Source: a bacterium
GTDB taxonomy: Bacteria; SAR324; XYD2-FULL-50-16
NCBI GenBank assembly: GCA_024275165.1
Contig: JAJRZQ010000038.1
Location: 1-64,000, forward strand
Direction: 5' to 3'
DNA: 64,000 bases
Of this stretch, positions 7,200-16,431 are shown one piece after another (the stretch's first letter is position 1; each line of letters starts with the position of its first letter). A program made the position numbers and the translations under genes. Below the pieces are notes generated by a model, which worked only from the letters and a program-made list of their open reading frames with translations, made no database searches and was not told the origin of the DNA.

Positions 7200-9823
7200 A
7201 GTCGCTCCAATTCAGCCAGAGCCTCTTTGATCTTGACCAATTTATCGGTAATTTCTCGCAGTTCACCTTGGTTTTTTTTCACTACTTCTGGCGGGGCCTT
7301 GGCTAAAAAGCTTTGTTTGCTCAGCTTTCCCTCAATTTGCGCTTTCTTTTTTTCCAGTTTTTCTTGTTCTTTGCGCAAGCGGCTTAATTCGGCCGCCCTA
7401 TCCAAGCCTTCCGAAAGATCCAAAAAGACCTCAAACCCCTTTCCCACGCTGTGGGCTTGGCCATCTTGTTTTTCATGGCGGGCCTTGCAGGCAATGGACT
7501 TTAACCCGCCCAAGGCCTGCACCACGGCGCTGAACTGGGTTAAATCCTCTATCAAGGGCTGGGATGGAGTGAGGACGATCAAACTCAATTTGGCATTGGG
7601 CTTGATTTGGTTTTCCCCTCGAATATTGCGCACCAGGGTAATGGTTTCAATCAAGGCCTCTGCCCGGGGGGTGCCGGTTTGTTTTTTGGTGCCAAAGCGG
7701 GGGAAGTCCGCCAACATGATGCTGCCTCGGTTCCCCGGCAGCAGGGAAAAGAGTTCTTCGGTGACAAAGGGCATAAAGGGGTGCAAGAGGCGCAAGCTCT
7801 CATCCAAGACCCGAAACAAGGTGGCATAGGCCGCGGTTTGCGCTGTTTCGCCCAGTTTGCCAAAGAGCAGGGGCTTGATCAATTCTAAATACCAATCGCA
7901 AAAACTACCCCAGAAAAAAGCATAGATGGCTTTGGCGGCTTCGTTGAAGCGATATTCGGCTAGGTTGCGGTCAACGGACCAAACGGTATTTTCCAGTTCT
8001 CCTAAAATCCATTGGTCAAAAATTCCCAATTCGCAATCTGGGGTTGTTTTTGGGGGGCCTAAGCGTTCATGGTGAAAGAGGACAAAGCGGGTGGCGTTCC
8101 AGATTTTATTGATAAAGTTACGGTTGCCCTCAATGACCTTTTCACTCAGTTTCATGTCGCGGCTTGCCGAGGTGAGGCTGGTCAGGGTAAAGCGCAGCGC
8201 ATCGGCACCGTATTGCTCTACGATATTCAAAGGATCAATCGCATTTCCTTTGGTTTTCGACATTTTATCCCCTTTCTCATTCCGTACCAAACCGTGGAGG
8301 TAAACCTCGGGAAAAGGGACCTGCCCCGTGTTTTTAATCCCCATCATCACCATACGGGCAACCCAGAAAAAAAGAATATCATAGCCCGTAATCAAGGTGG
8401 AATTAGGGTAGAAATTTTTCAAGTCCTCGGTTTGTTCCGGCCAACCCATGGTGGAAAAGGGAAAGAGCCCAGAAGAAAACCAAGTGTCTAAGACATCGGT
8501 TTCTTCTTCCAAGGTGGTTGAGGCGCATTCGGGGCAGGCTGTGGGTTCTTGGGCGGCAACGATTTCTTTTCCGCAATTTTTACAATACCAAGCGGGGATG
8601 CGATGCCCCCACCAGAGCTGACGGGAGAGGCACCAATCTTGGATGTTGTTCATCCATTCTGAAAATATCTTCCCCTGATTCTCAGGGAGAAAACGAATCT
8701 CGCCCTTCTGCATGGCCTTTAAAGAGGCTTCGGCCATGTCTTTCATTTTGCAAAACCACTGCACCGAAATCCTCGGTTCAATCACGGTCTGGCAGCGTTG
8801 GCAATGGCCTACCGAATGGGTATGAGGCTCAATTTTTTTTAAAAAGCCCTTTTTTTCTAAGAGTTTCACCACCTCGTCGCGCGCGGCAAAGCGATCCAGG
8901 CCCTCTAGGGGGGGGAAGACATCATTGAGCTTCGCCTCGGCGGTAAAGATATTGATTTCCGGCAACTGATGCCGTTTGCCCATGTGAAAATCGTTGGGGT
9001 CATGGGAAGGAGTGATTTTCACCGCGCCGGTGCCGAATTCCGGGTCGACGAACTCATCGGCGATCACGGGGATCTCTCGCCCCACCAGAGGCAAGCGCAG
9101 GGTCTTGCCGATAAAGGCTTGGTAGCGCTCATCCTTGGGGTTGACCGCCACGGCGCTATCGCCCAGCATGGTTTCGGGGCGGGTGGTGGCCACAACGATC
9201 TCGCCGCTACCGTCGCTCAAGGGATAGGCGATATAGGTAAAACTACCTTGGGTTTCATGGTAGTCTACCTCCAGGTCGCTCAAAGCGGTTTTGTCCTGCG
9301 GGCACCAATTGACGATATAACTGCCCCGGTAAATCAATCCTTCTTCGTACCAATCCACAAAGGTTTTCACCACCGCTTTAGAAAGCTGTTCATCTAGGGT
9401 AAAGCGTTCTCGAGTCCAATCCAGGCTCGCCCCCAGTTTACGCAATTGCTGGGTGATGCGGTTGCCGCTTTGCTCTTTCCACTTCCAGATTTCCTTGACA
9501 AAGGCCTCCCTGCCCAAGGCCTCGCGCTCAATGCCTTTTTTGCGCAGTTCCCGCTCAACCACCATCTGGGTGGCGATTCCCGCGTGGTCCGTACCGGGCA
9601 GCCACAAGGTTTTATAGCCAAGCATGCGTTTCCAGCGGATCAGCACATCTTGTAGGGTATTGTCTAAAGCATGACCGATGTGCAGGCTCCCGGTTACATT
9701 GGGAGGCGGGATCACAATCGAGTAGGTTCGATCTGCATCGGAGATGTCGGGGGAGAAGAGTTGGTTCTCTTCCCAGTATTGGTACCACTTGTTTTCGATT
9801 GCTTGGGGGTTATATTGCTCCAT
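7196..9823 (-). CDS. valS: Valyl-tRNA synthetase
   Basis: Class I synthetase that charges tRNA-Val and edits misactivated threonine. The protein has 875 residues, typical for bacterial ValRS. It has the HIGH motif at residues 48-51 within PPPNVTGSLHIGH, a long CP1 editing domain including TTRPETMLGD, and two zinc-type CxxC sites (CQRC; CKNCG followed by CPEC). The KMSKS loop is at GDKMSKTKGNAIDP, followed by an anticodon-binding helical domain. The C-terminal 60 residues form the expected Lys/Glu-rich coiled coil. It is followed by the overlapping SCP2 gene. Confidence 0.98.
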   Translation of the reverse strand: MEQYNPQAIENKWYQYWEENQLFSPDISDADRTYSIVIPPPNVTGSLHIGHALDNTLQDVLIRWKRMLGYKTLWLPGTDHAGIATQMVVERELRKKGIEREALGREAFVKEIWKWKEQSGNRITQQLRKLGASLDWTRERFTLDEQLSKAVVKTFVDWYEEGLIYRGSYIVNWCPQDKTALSDLEVDYHETQGSFTYIAYPLSDGSGEIVVATTRPETMLGDSAVAVNPKDERYQAFIGKTLRLPLVGREIPVIADEFVDPEFGTGAVKITPSHDPNDFHMGKRHQLPEINIFTAEAKLNDVFPPLEGLDRFAARDEVVKLLEKKGFLKKIEPHTHSVGHCQRCQTVIEPRISVQWFCKMKDMAEASLKAMQKGEIRFLPENQGKIFSEWMNNIQDWCLSRQLWWGHRIPAWYCKNCGKEIVAAQEPTACPECASTTLEEETDVLDTWFSSGLFPFSTMGWPEQTEDLKNFYPNSTLITGYDILFFWVARMVMMGIKNTGQVPFPEVYLHGLVRNEKGDKMSKTKGNAIDPLNIVEQYGADALRFTLTSLTSASRDMKLSEKVIEGNRNFINKIWNATRFVLFHHERLGPPKTTPDCELGIFDQWILGELENTVWSVDRNLAEYRFNEAAKAIYAFFWGSFCDWYLELIKPLLFGKLGETAQTAAYATLFRVLDESLRLLHPFMPFVTEELFSLLPGNRGSIMLADFPRFGTKKQTGTPRAEALIETITLVRNIRGENQIKPNAKLSLIVLTPSQPLIEDLTQFSAVVQALGGLKSIACKARHEKQDGQAHSVGKGFEVFLDLSEGLDRAAELSRLRKEQEKLEKKKAQIEGKLSKQSFLAKAPPEVVKKNQGELREITDKLVKIKEALAELERL

Positions 9824-9930
9824 GTCGTACTAAAAAGAGGGAATTAATTGGAAAAGAATTACTTTAGATACAACCGACCGCTTTGACAATGGAGTGTTAA
9901 GCTTAAGCTGGCTTCTCCTTCCGAGCTGGT

Positions 9931-12900
9931 TTAGGCAAGGCCCTGTTGCCAAGAGCTTTTTAAGCCCTCTAGGGGTTCATGTACAACCACCTCGCCCTTG
10001 GCAAGGATCAGCAATTCTTGCTTCAGGGTGGTGGTGCCTAAAAGGGTGAGGAACTGATCTCGCAGCAGGCTTTCAAAAGCGGGTTGATGTTTTTTTTTCA
10101 CTAAGGCGACCAAGCGGCTGGCCGATTCGCTGAAGAGATATTGGATCGGTTCAAGGCCCGATGAGGTGAGGGCAAAACCCAATTCCAATTCCATGCCGTA
10201 GCCGCCCCCAAAAGCCATCTCCGCTAAAGCGACCCCCAAACCCCCATCGGAACAGTCATGCAGAGCAGAGATCAAACCCTGTTCTGTTGCCTGGGCCACC
10301 TGCTCATAGCGGGCCTTGGCTGTTGTTGAGTTGACCTTGGGCACTTGGCCCGCGGTAAGCCCTAAGAGGCCAAAAAGCTCGCTGCCCGCCATTTCGTTGT
10401 GGGTTTCTCCCAAGAGGTACACGGCGTGATCCGGCCCCTTGGCGTCGCTGGTGATCAGCTTGGTGATGTCTTCAACCTTGCCCAAGACGGAAAAGAGCAA
10501 GGTGGGCTTGATGGAAATCTTCTTCCCCTCTAAGATCGCGTCGTTTTTCATGCTGTCTTTCCCCGAGATGCAAGGCACCCCAAAGCCCAGGCAATAATCG
10601 TAAATCGCCTGGCAGGCGCGCACCAATTGGGCTAGTTTGTATTGCCCGTCGGGGGTGTGGTCTGATTCGACCGGATCGGGCCAGCAGAAATTATCCAACC
10701 CGGCGATCTGGTTTAAACTGCCTCCTGTGGCGATCAGGTTGCGAATTGCCTCGTCAATGGCATTGGCTGCCATGTGGTAAGTGTCGTAGGGGGCGAACTT
10801 GGGGCAGATCCCGTTGGCGATCAAGGCCCCCTCCTTACTTTCCAGTACCGGGCGCAGGGCGGCCGCGTCCATGGGAGCATCGTTGTTGGGCCCCATCAGG
10901 GGCTTGATGACGCCGGCTCCGCCCACCTCGTGATCATATTGGCGGATCACCCGCTCCTTGCTGGCCACATTAGGCCGGCCCAAGAGCTGGCGCAGGGTTT
11001 TGCCCAGATGCAATTCCAAGGCAGGAGGCTCCACAAAAACCGGGGGAGTCCATTTCGCCTTCAGTCGCATGGCGGGCAAACCCTGATGGAGAAATTCCAT
11101 TTCCAAACGAGCAACCAACTCCCCATGGTAAAAACATTCTAAATAACCGCTGTCTGTAAATTCGCCTAAGTCGGAAGCCTCGACCAACATCTCTTCAGCA
11201 AGGGCTAAGAACCGCTCTACCCGGGTTGGGGGCACCGAGAGGGTCATCCGTTCTTGCGCCTCGCTGACTAAAATCTCCCAAGGTTGCAGTCCCTTATACT
11301 TTAAAGGGGCGCGGTCTAGGTGCAGTTTCGCGCCTTTTGTGTCTTCTGCCATTTCGCCCACCGAACTCGAAAGCCCACCCGCCCCGTTATCGGTCACACT
11401 GCTGTATAGGTTTTCTTGTTTGGCGGCCCAGAGAAAGTCAAACATTCGTTTTTGGGTGATCGGGTCGCCGATTTGTACCGCGGAAACCGGGGAGTTCTCG
11501 TCTAAGGCAATGGAAGAAAAGGTGGCCCCGTGAATTCCATCCTTACCGATTCTGCCCCCAACCATTAAAATATGGTCGTCTCGCTGGGCTTGTTTCTGTT
11601 CGCTGGGGGCCCCTTGATGCTTGGCCGGCATGAGGCTGACGGTGCCGCAAAATACCAAGGGCTTGCCCACAAAGCTATCGTCAAAGCAAATGGCTCCGTT
11701 TACCGTGGGCACCCCTGAATGATTTCCCCCATGCTCGACCCCTAAACGGACCCCCTCAAAGATGCGCTCGGGGTGCATTAGTTTTTTGGGCAACGGCCCA
11801 TCGTAGTCTGGAGGGCCAAAGCAGAAGACATCGGTATTGGCGATCAGTTTTGCGCCCATGCCGGTGCCGTAGGCGTCGCGGTTGACCCCGACGATTCCCG
11901 TTAAGGCTCCGCCGTAAGGGTCTAAGGCCGAGGGGCTGTTGTGGGTTTCCACCTTAAAGGCCAAAGACCAATCCTCATTAAAGCGAATGATCCCCGCGTT
12001 GTCTTTAAAGACCGAAAGACACCAGTCCTTTGTGCCCAAAGCCTGCCGGATTTGATTGGTACTCCCTTGGATGTAGGTCTTGTAGAGGGATTGAATTTGG
12101 GTCAAGTTTCCCTCTTCATCCTCGTAGTCAATGTGGCTGTTGAAGATTTTATGTTTGCAATGCTCGCTCCAAGTCTGGGCGATACATTCCAATTCCACAT
12201 CCGTCGGGCCCTGAGGCAGGCCGTGGCGCAGGCGGTCTTGTTGGGTCGAGGCTCGTTGATAATAGCTTAAAATGGTCCGCGCTTCTTCCTTAGACAGGGC
12301 GAGTAAGCGTTGCTCGCTCAAGGCCATGAGTTGCTCTAGGCTGTCGCAGGGCGGTTTTTCCACTGAGATTGGAGCGTCCCCTTGGGGGTGGGGAAATTGA
12401 AAGAGTCGCTCTTTTTGAGCGGAAAACTCCTGGCGAGACAGCAGCGCCACCCGCTGAATCAAGGGGTTGACTAAGAGCCGGTGGGCCGCTTTTTGAATCT
12501 CTTGAGCGGTAAAATCCCCTTGAATTAAATAGGCCCGGGCCGAGGCGAGCAAATCCCCCTCTGCCAGGGGAACTTGTAGACTTAGATTTTCTTTCGCTAC
12601 CCTTGCCGCGTTGTCGGTTACTCCGGCTTTATAACCCACTTCCACAAACCAATCAAAAGCGAGCCGCTCGGCTAGAGGGTCATTGAGGGCGTAGTCGTTG
12701 AGTACGGGGTCTACAAACAACTCTTCGCTGAAACGGGCCAGTTGCTCTGTGCTGGAAATCGCCTCGCTTTCAATTAAATAAACCTCTAGGGTGCGAATGG
12801 AGGTTGCCGCGTACCCATGGGTTTGAAATTGCTTTAGGGTCTTATGGCCGATGGGGTCTTCTAAAGTCGGCTTGAGAGCCAATTCGAGGCGATGAATCAT
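9931..12900 (-). CDS. purL: FGAM synthase, PurS-PurL fusion without glutaminase domain
   Basis: Converts FGAR to FGAM in purine synthesis with ATP and ammonia from glutamine. From the ATG at 12900 it has 989 residues; a TTG at 12954 gives a longer N-terminus of no evident meaning. The first 80 residues (RLELALKPTLEDPIGHKTLK onward) look like PurS. The body carries PurL motifs: TWSEHCKHK, THNSPSALDPYGGA, GVNRDAYGTGMGA, SGKDSMKND and DCSDGGLGVALAEMAFGG. It ends at about 990 residues, without the C-terminal glutaminase of the 1300-residue E. coli enzyme, so a separate PurQ is needed and is not in the window. Good confidence in the family; the PurS fusion is read by eye. Confidence 0.93.
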   Translation of the reverse strand: MIHRLELALKPTLEDPIGHKTLKQFQTHGYAATSIRTLEVYLIESEAISSTEQLARFSEELFVDPVLNDYALNDPLAERLAFDWFVEVGYKAGVTDNAARVAKENLSLQVPLAEGDLLASARAYLIQGDFTAQEIQKAAHRLLVNPLIQRVALLSRQEFSAQKERLFQFPHPQGDAPISVEKPPCDSLEQLMALSEQRLLALSKEEARTILSYYQRASTQQDRLRHGLPQGPTDVELECIAQTWSEHCKHKIFNSHIDYEDEEGNLTQIQSLYKTYIQGSTNQIRQALGTKDWCLSVFKDNAGIIRFNEDWSLAFKVETHNSPSALDPYGGALTGIVGVNRDAYGTGMGAKLIANTDVFCFGPPDYDGPLPKKLMHPERIFEGVRLGVEHGGNHSGVPTVNGAICFDDSFVGKPLVFCGTVSLMPAKHQGAPSEQKQAQRDDHILMVGGRIGKDGIHGATFSSIALDENSPVSAVQIGDPITQKRMFDFLWAAKQENLYSSVTDNGAGGLSSSVGEMAEDTKGAKLHLDRAPLKYKGLQPWEILVSEAQERMTLSVPPTRVERFLALAEEMLVEASDLGEFTDSGYLECFYHGELVARLEMEFLHQGLPAMRLKAKWTPPVFVEPPALELHLGKTLRQLLGRPNVASKERVIRQYDHEVGGAGVIKPLMGPNNDAPMDAAALRPVLESKEGALIANGICPKFAPYDTYHMAANAIDEAIRNLIATGGSLNQIAGLDNFCWPDPVESDHTPDGQYKLAQLVRACQAIYDYCLGFGVPCISGKDSMKNDAILEGKKISIKPTLLFSVLGKVEDITKLITSDAKGPDHAVYLLGETHNEMAGSELFGLLGLTAGQVPKVNSTTAKARYEQVAQATEQGLISALHDCSDGGLGVALAEMAFGGGYGMELELGFALTSSGLEPIQYLFSESASRLVALVKKKHQPAFESLLRDQFLTLLGTTTLKQELLILAKGEVVVHEPLEGLKSSWQQGLA

Positions 12901-12997
12901 GGAGTTTATAAAGGGGGGATGGTGTTTTTTCTCAGTTTGCCGTTTTTCCCTCAAGGGGGCAAGCCGTTTCCTTCCATCCTCGAGAGCTTGTTTAGAG

Positions 12998-13035
12998 AAA
13001 AAAAAGGGCGAAGGAGAGCCCGCTCCCCTTCGCCC
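12998..13035 (-). terminator. Rho-independent terminator of acnB
   Basis: A perfect 9-bp stem (GGGCGAAGG at 13006-13014 with CCTTCGCCC at 13027-13035) has a 12-base loop. On the minus strand it is followed directly by a run of eight T. It lies 22 bp beyond the acnB stop. Confidence 0.9.
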
Positions 13036-13056
13036 TGAAACCGAAGAAAAAATCAG

Positions 13057-15582
13057 TTAGCTTTGGTATTCTTCCATCAGGTGAAAATTCAAGTAGCGGT
13101 AGATGGTTTCCTTTTTAGGGGTGATCTTTTTTTGGTAGAGCTTGAAGTATTCTTCCTTGGTGGGAATGCGCCCCAACTTGGCGGTTGCCGCGGCCAATTC
13201 CGCGCTGGCCAGATAGACCTGCGCCCCGGTGCCTAAGCGGTTGTCGAAGTTTCGAGTCGAGGTCGAAACCACTCTCGCGTTGGTCTTGACCCTTGCCTGG
13301 TTGCCCATGCAGAGGCTGCACCCGGGAATCTCGATGCGCGCGCCCATGGCCCCGAAAGCGGCATAGACCCCTTCGTGCTTGAGCTGGCTCTCATCCATGC
13401 GGGTTGGGGGGCAGATCCACAAGGTGGTTTCCACCTGATTTTTCCCCTCTGCCGCGATTTCGGCAGCGGCGCGGAAGTGACCGATATTGGTCATGCAGCT
13501 CCCGATAAAGACTTCATTGATTTTGTCTCCGGCAACCTCGCTTAAGAGTTTTACATCATCGGGGTCGTTGGGACAGGCCACAATGGGCTCGGTAACCTGA
13601 GCCAGGTCGATTTCCACCACCGCGGCGTAAGAGGCGTCCTTATCGGCCCGCAGCAGCTTGGGGTCGGCCAACCAGGCCTCCATCCCTTCAATTCGTTTTT
13701 GAATGGTCGCTTTGTCGTTGTATCGGTCGCGGATGAGGCTTTTTAATAACGCCACATTGGATTTGAGGTAATCGACGACGCTTTCTTGACTCAAGTCGAT
13801 GCTGCAACCGGCGGCACTGCGCTCTGCCGAGGCGTCGGTGAGTTCAAAAGCCTGCTCGACCGTTAGGTTGGGCAACCCTTCGATTTCTAAAATCCGCCCG
13901 TTGAAGATGTTCTTTTTGTTCTTTTTTTCTACCGTCAACAGCCCTTGTTTGATCGCAAAGTAAGGGATGGCGTTGACCGCGTCTCGCAAAGTGACGCCTT
14001 CGTTGAACTCTCCTTTAAAGCGTACCAGCACGCTTTCTGGCATCTCTAGAGGCATGGTGCCCAAGGCAGCGGCAAAGGCGACTAAGCCGGAGCCCGCGGG
14101 GAAACTGATCCCAATGGGGAAACGGGTATGGGAGTCCCCCCCCGTGCCCACGGTGTCGGGAATGAGCATGCGGTTCAACCAAGAGTGGATGATCCCGTCG
14201 CCGGGGCGTAAAGCCACGCCCTTGCGCTCGGTAATGAACTTCGGCAGGGTCTCTTGGGTGAGGATGTCGGCTGCCTTGGGGTAGGCGGCGGTGTGACAGA
14301 AGGATTGCATGACCAAGGGGGCCTCGAAGCTCAGGCAGGCGAGTTCCATCATCTCATCACGGGTCATGGGGCCGGTGGTATCTTGACTTCCCACGGTGGT
14401 CATTTTAGGCAGCACATTTTGACTCGGCAGTACCCCCTCCACCCCGCAAGCCTTGCCCACCATTTTTTGGGCCAAGCTAAAGCCTCCCTTGTGTTCTGGA
14501 GGCGGCGCGGGTTTGGTAAAGGCTTCACTCGCCCCTAAGCCCAAATGGGCGCGCGTCCGTTCGGTTAAGGCCTTGCCGATGATCAGGTTCACCCGGCCCC
14601 CGGCCCGGTATTCCTCAATCAAAATCGGGCTCAATTCAAAGGAGGCCACTTCCTTGCCCTCGGACAAGATTTTGCCTTCTTGGGTGTGAATGGTGATTTC
14701 CATTCCCGTGTTCAAGGCGCTTACATCCAGTTTTAGAGGTAGAGAGCCGGAATCTTCCGCGGTATTGTAAAAGATCGGCGCGATCGCCCCTCCTAAAATA
14801 ACCCCGCCCTTTCGTTTGTTGGGAACAAAGGGGATATCGTCGCCAATATGCCACAAGACACTGTTGCAGGCGGATTTACGCGAAGAGCCCGTACCCACGA
14901 CATCGCCTGCGAAGATCACATTTTTGCCCGCTTGGCGAAGGCCTTCAATGGTTTTGACCCCGTCGGGGAAGCGGGTCACCCCCATGGATTTCGCGTGCAG
15001 GGGAATATCTGGGCGGCTCCAAGCCTCGGCAGCGGGAGAAAAGTCATCGGTATTGATCTCCCCTTCGACCTTGTAAACCACGCCGCTGATTCGCGCGGGT
15101 AGGTCTTTGCTGTTGGCAAACCATTCCGCGTTGGCCCAGGAATCTAAAACCCGCTTGGCGTTGTCGTTGCTCTTTGCCAATTGGGCGATTTCGTCAAAGG
15201 CGATCCCCGACAAAATCAACTTGCAGAGGGCATCGGCGGCCTTGGAACCCAAATCCGGATCCACCAACAGCTTGGCTAGGGGGTGGATGTTGTAGCCGCC
15301 TACCATGGTGCCTAAAAGCTCAACGGCTCGCTCTTTGCCGATCAAGGGACTTTGCTTTGTTCCCTGGGCGATTTCGTTTAAAAACGCGGCTTTCACCTTG
15401 GCGGCGGGGTCGACCCCGGGGGAAACTCGATTGGTGATCAATTCCACTAAAAACTCGCCTTGATCGGCTGGAGGGTGCTCTAAAAGCTGAACCAGTTCTT
15501 GGGTTTGTTCCGCGTTTAGGGGCAGGGGCGGAACGCCTTGTTCAGCGCGTTCTTTTACATGGGCGTTATAGGCGTCGATCAT
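13057..15582 (-). CDS. acnB: Aconitate hydratase B
   Basis: Isomerises citrate and isocitrate through cis-aconitate in the TCA cycle; AcnB enzymes often also hydrate 2-methyl-cis-aconitate. The protein has 841 residues, with the AcnB order: an N-terminal helical HEAT-like domain (ending near residue 160), then the swivel domain (GVVYKVEGEINTDDFSPA, GDVVGTGSSRKSA), then the catalytic domains. Iron-sulfur ligands are seen at QDTTGPMT-linked segments, IGSCMTNIGHFRAA and CSLCMGNQARV. It is transcribed alone from a good promoter at 15643-15671 and ends at a strong terminator. AcnB in other bacteria can act as an RNA-binding iron sensor; nothing here tests that. Confidence 0.97.
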   Translation of the reverse strand: MIDAYNAHVKERAEQGVPPLPLNAEQTQELVQLLEHPPADQGEFLVELITNRVSPGVDPAAKVKAAFLNEIAQGTKQSPLIGKERAVELLGTMVGGYNIHPLAKLLVDPDLGSKAADALCKLILSGIAFDEIAQLAKSNDNAKRVLDSWANAEWFANSKDLPARISGVVYKVEGEINTDDFSPAAEAWSRPDIPLHAKSMGVTRFPDGVKTIEGLRQAGKNVIFAGDVVGTGSSRKSACNSVLWHIGDDIPFVPNKRKGGVILGGAIAPIFYNTAEDSGSLPLKLDVSALNTGMEITIHTQEGKILSEGKEVASFELSPILIEEYRAGGRVNLIIGKALTERTRAHLGLGASEAFTKPAPPPEHKGGFSLAQKMVGKACGVEGVLPSQNVLPKMTTVGSQDTTGPMTRDEMMELACLSFEAPLVMQSFCHTAAYPKAADILTQETLPKFITERKGVALRPGDGIIHSWLNRMLIPDTVGTGGDSHTRFPIGISFPAGSGLVAFAAALGTMPLEMPESVLVRFKGEFNEGVTLRDAVNAIPYFAIKQGLLTVEKKNKKNIFNGRILEIEGLPNLTVEQAFELTDASAERSAAGCSIDLSQESVVDYLKSNVALLKSLIRDRYNDKATIQKRIEGMEAWLADPKLLRADKDASYAAVVEIDLAQVTEPIVACPNDPDDVKLLSEVAGDKINEVFIGSCMTNIGHFRAAAEIAAEGKNQVETTLWICPPTRMDESQLKHEGVYAAFGAMGARIEIPGCSLCMGNQARVKTNARVVSTSTRNFDNRLGTGAQVYLASAELAAATAKLGRIPTKEEYFKLYQKKITPKKETIYRYLNFHLMEEYQS

Positions 15583-15642
15583 CTTCGGTCCTGGATGCTT
15601 TAGGGGTTTAAGATTTTCTTGATACTAGACAAAACTCTTATT

Positions 15643-15671
15643 ATTTTACGAAGGGAGCCTGTCTTCGTCAA
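15643..15671 (-). promoter_or_regulatory. Sigma-70-type promoter of acnB
   Basis: On the minus strand a TTGACG -35 box (15666-15671) and a TAAAAT -10 box (15643-15648) are separated by exactly 17 bp. They point into acnB, whose ATG lies about 60 bp downstream. Confidence 0.75.
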
Positions 15672-15695
15672 TGTTTCCCTGCTTTATTTTTGTAC

Positions 15696-15723
15696 TTGAC
15701 ATTTATTTTAATAGTATTAAAAT
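15696..15723 (+). promoter_or_regulatory. Sigma-70-type promoter of the DUF4336-tetR unit
   Basis: TTGACA (15696-15701) and TAAAAT (15718-15723) with a 16-bp spacer, followed by an AGGAG ribosome site at 15746-15750 and ATG at 15757. The spacer and -10 box lie inside the palindromes at 15706-15739, so a bound repressor should block RNA polymerase. Confidence 0.75.
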
Positions 15724-15739
15724 TTTAACATTATTAAAA
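15706..15739. promoter_or_regulatory. Two adjacent 17-bp palindromes, probable TetR operators
   Basis: The first, TTTTAATAGTATTAAAA (15706-15722), is a perfect palindrome around a central G. The second, TTTTAACATTATTAAAA (15723-15739), follows with no gap and differs from perfect symmetry at one position. Both cover the promoter of a unit that encodes a TetR-family protein. Autorepression by that protein, with two dimers side by side, is the natural reading but is inference. Confidence 0.75.
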
Positions 15740-15756
15740 TAAACTAGGAGTAAAGC

Positions 15757-16431
15757 ATGTTCACCTCCCTTGGAAAAGACATCTGGAGTCGTGCCTACGC
15801 CACCCGTTTCTGGGGCGTCCACTTCCCCTGCGCCAGCTTTGCGCTGCGCTTGGAAAAAAAATTACTGATCCTCTCCCCCGGCCCCTGGGACGAGGCCCTT
15901 GCCCCCGCGCTCCACGATTTGGGTGAAGTAGCCTTTCTTGTTGCCCCCAACGCCTTTCACCACCTTCATCTCGCCGCCTGGAAAACCCGCTTTCCCCAAG
16001 CCGAACTCTGGGGCCCCTCGCGTTTAGGGAAAAAACGACCGGAGCTGAACTTCGATCACTACTTTACCGAGCAGAGCCAACCCTTTGCCCCCGCCTTGAC
16101 CCTGCACCCCCTTTGGGGGGCGCCGGGAGTCTCGGAAACGGCCTTTTTCCACCAAGCCAGCCAAAGCCTCATTCTTACCGATTTATTGTTCAACTTAAAC
16201 GAGATTCAAGGGCGGTGGAGCCATTGCTTCTTTTTTCTGTTGGGGATTCATGGACGGCTTGGCAGCAGCCGACTCTTTCAAAGCGCCGTCAACGACAAAA
16301 AGAAGTTTGCTCAGGCGAGTAAAGACCTTCTTTCCCTGGACTTCACCCAGGTTTTGCTCCATCACGGCGAAAACCTGGAACGCGACGCCAAGACCCAACT
16401 GGAGGCAGCCTTAGCATGGGCAAAAAAGTAA
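15757..16431 (+). CDS. DUF4336-like, metallo-hydrolase-fold protein
   Basis: A 224-residue soluble protein. Its opening segment (WSRAYATRFWGVHFP) and later elements LLILSPGPWDEAL, FLVAPNAFHHLHLAAW, LWGPSRLGKKRPELNF and LILTDLLFNL follow the DUF4336 pattern. That family looks like a shortened metallo-beta-lactamase fold. The HHLHLAAW segment would be the counterpart of the metal-binding HxHxD motif; it keeps His residues but lacks the Asp, so catalysis is uncertain. It is the first gene of a two-gene unit and overlaps tetR by 16 bp. Expression is probably controlled through the palindromes at 15706-15739. Substrate unknown. Confidence 0.7.
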   Translation: MFTSLGKDIWSRAYATRFWGVHFPCASFALRLEKKLLILSPGPWDEALAPALHDLGEVAFLVAPNAFHHLHLAAWKTRFPQAELWGPSRLGKKRPELNFDHYFTEQSQPFAPALTLHPLWGAPGVSETAFFHQASQSLILTDLLFNLNEIQGRWSHCFFFLLGIHGRLGSSRLFQSAVNDKKKFAQASKDLLSLDFTQVLLHHGENLERDAKTQLEAALAWAKK

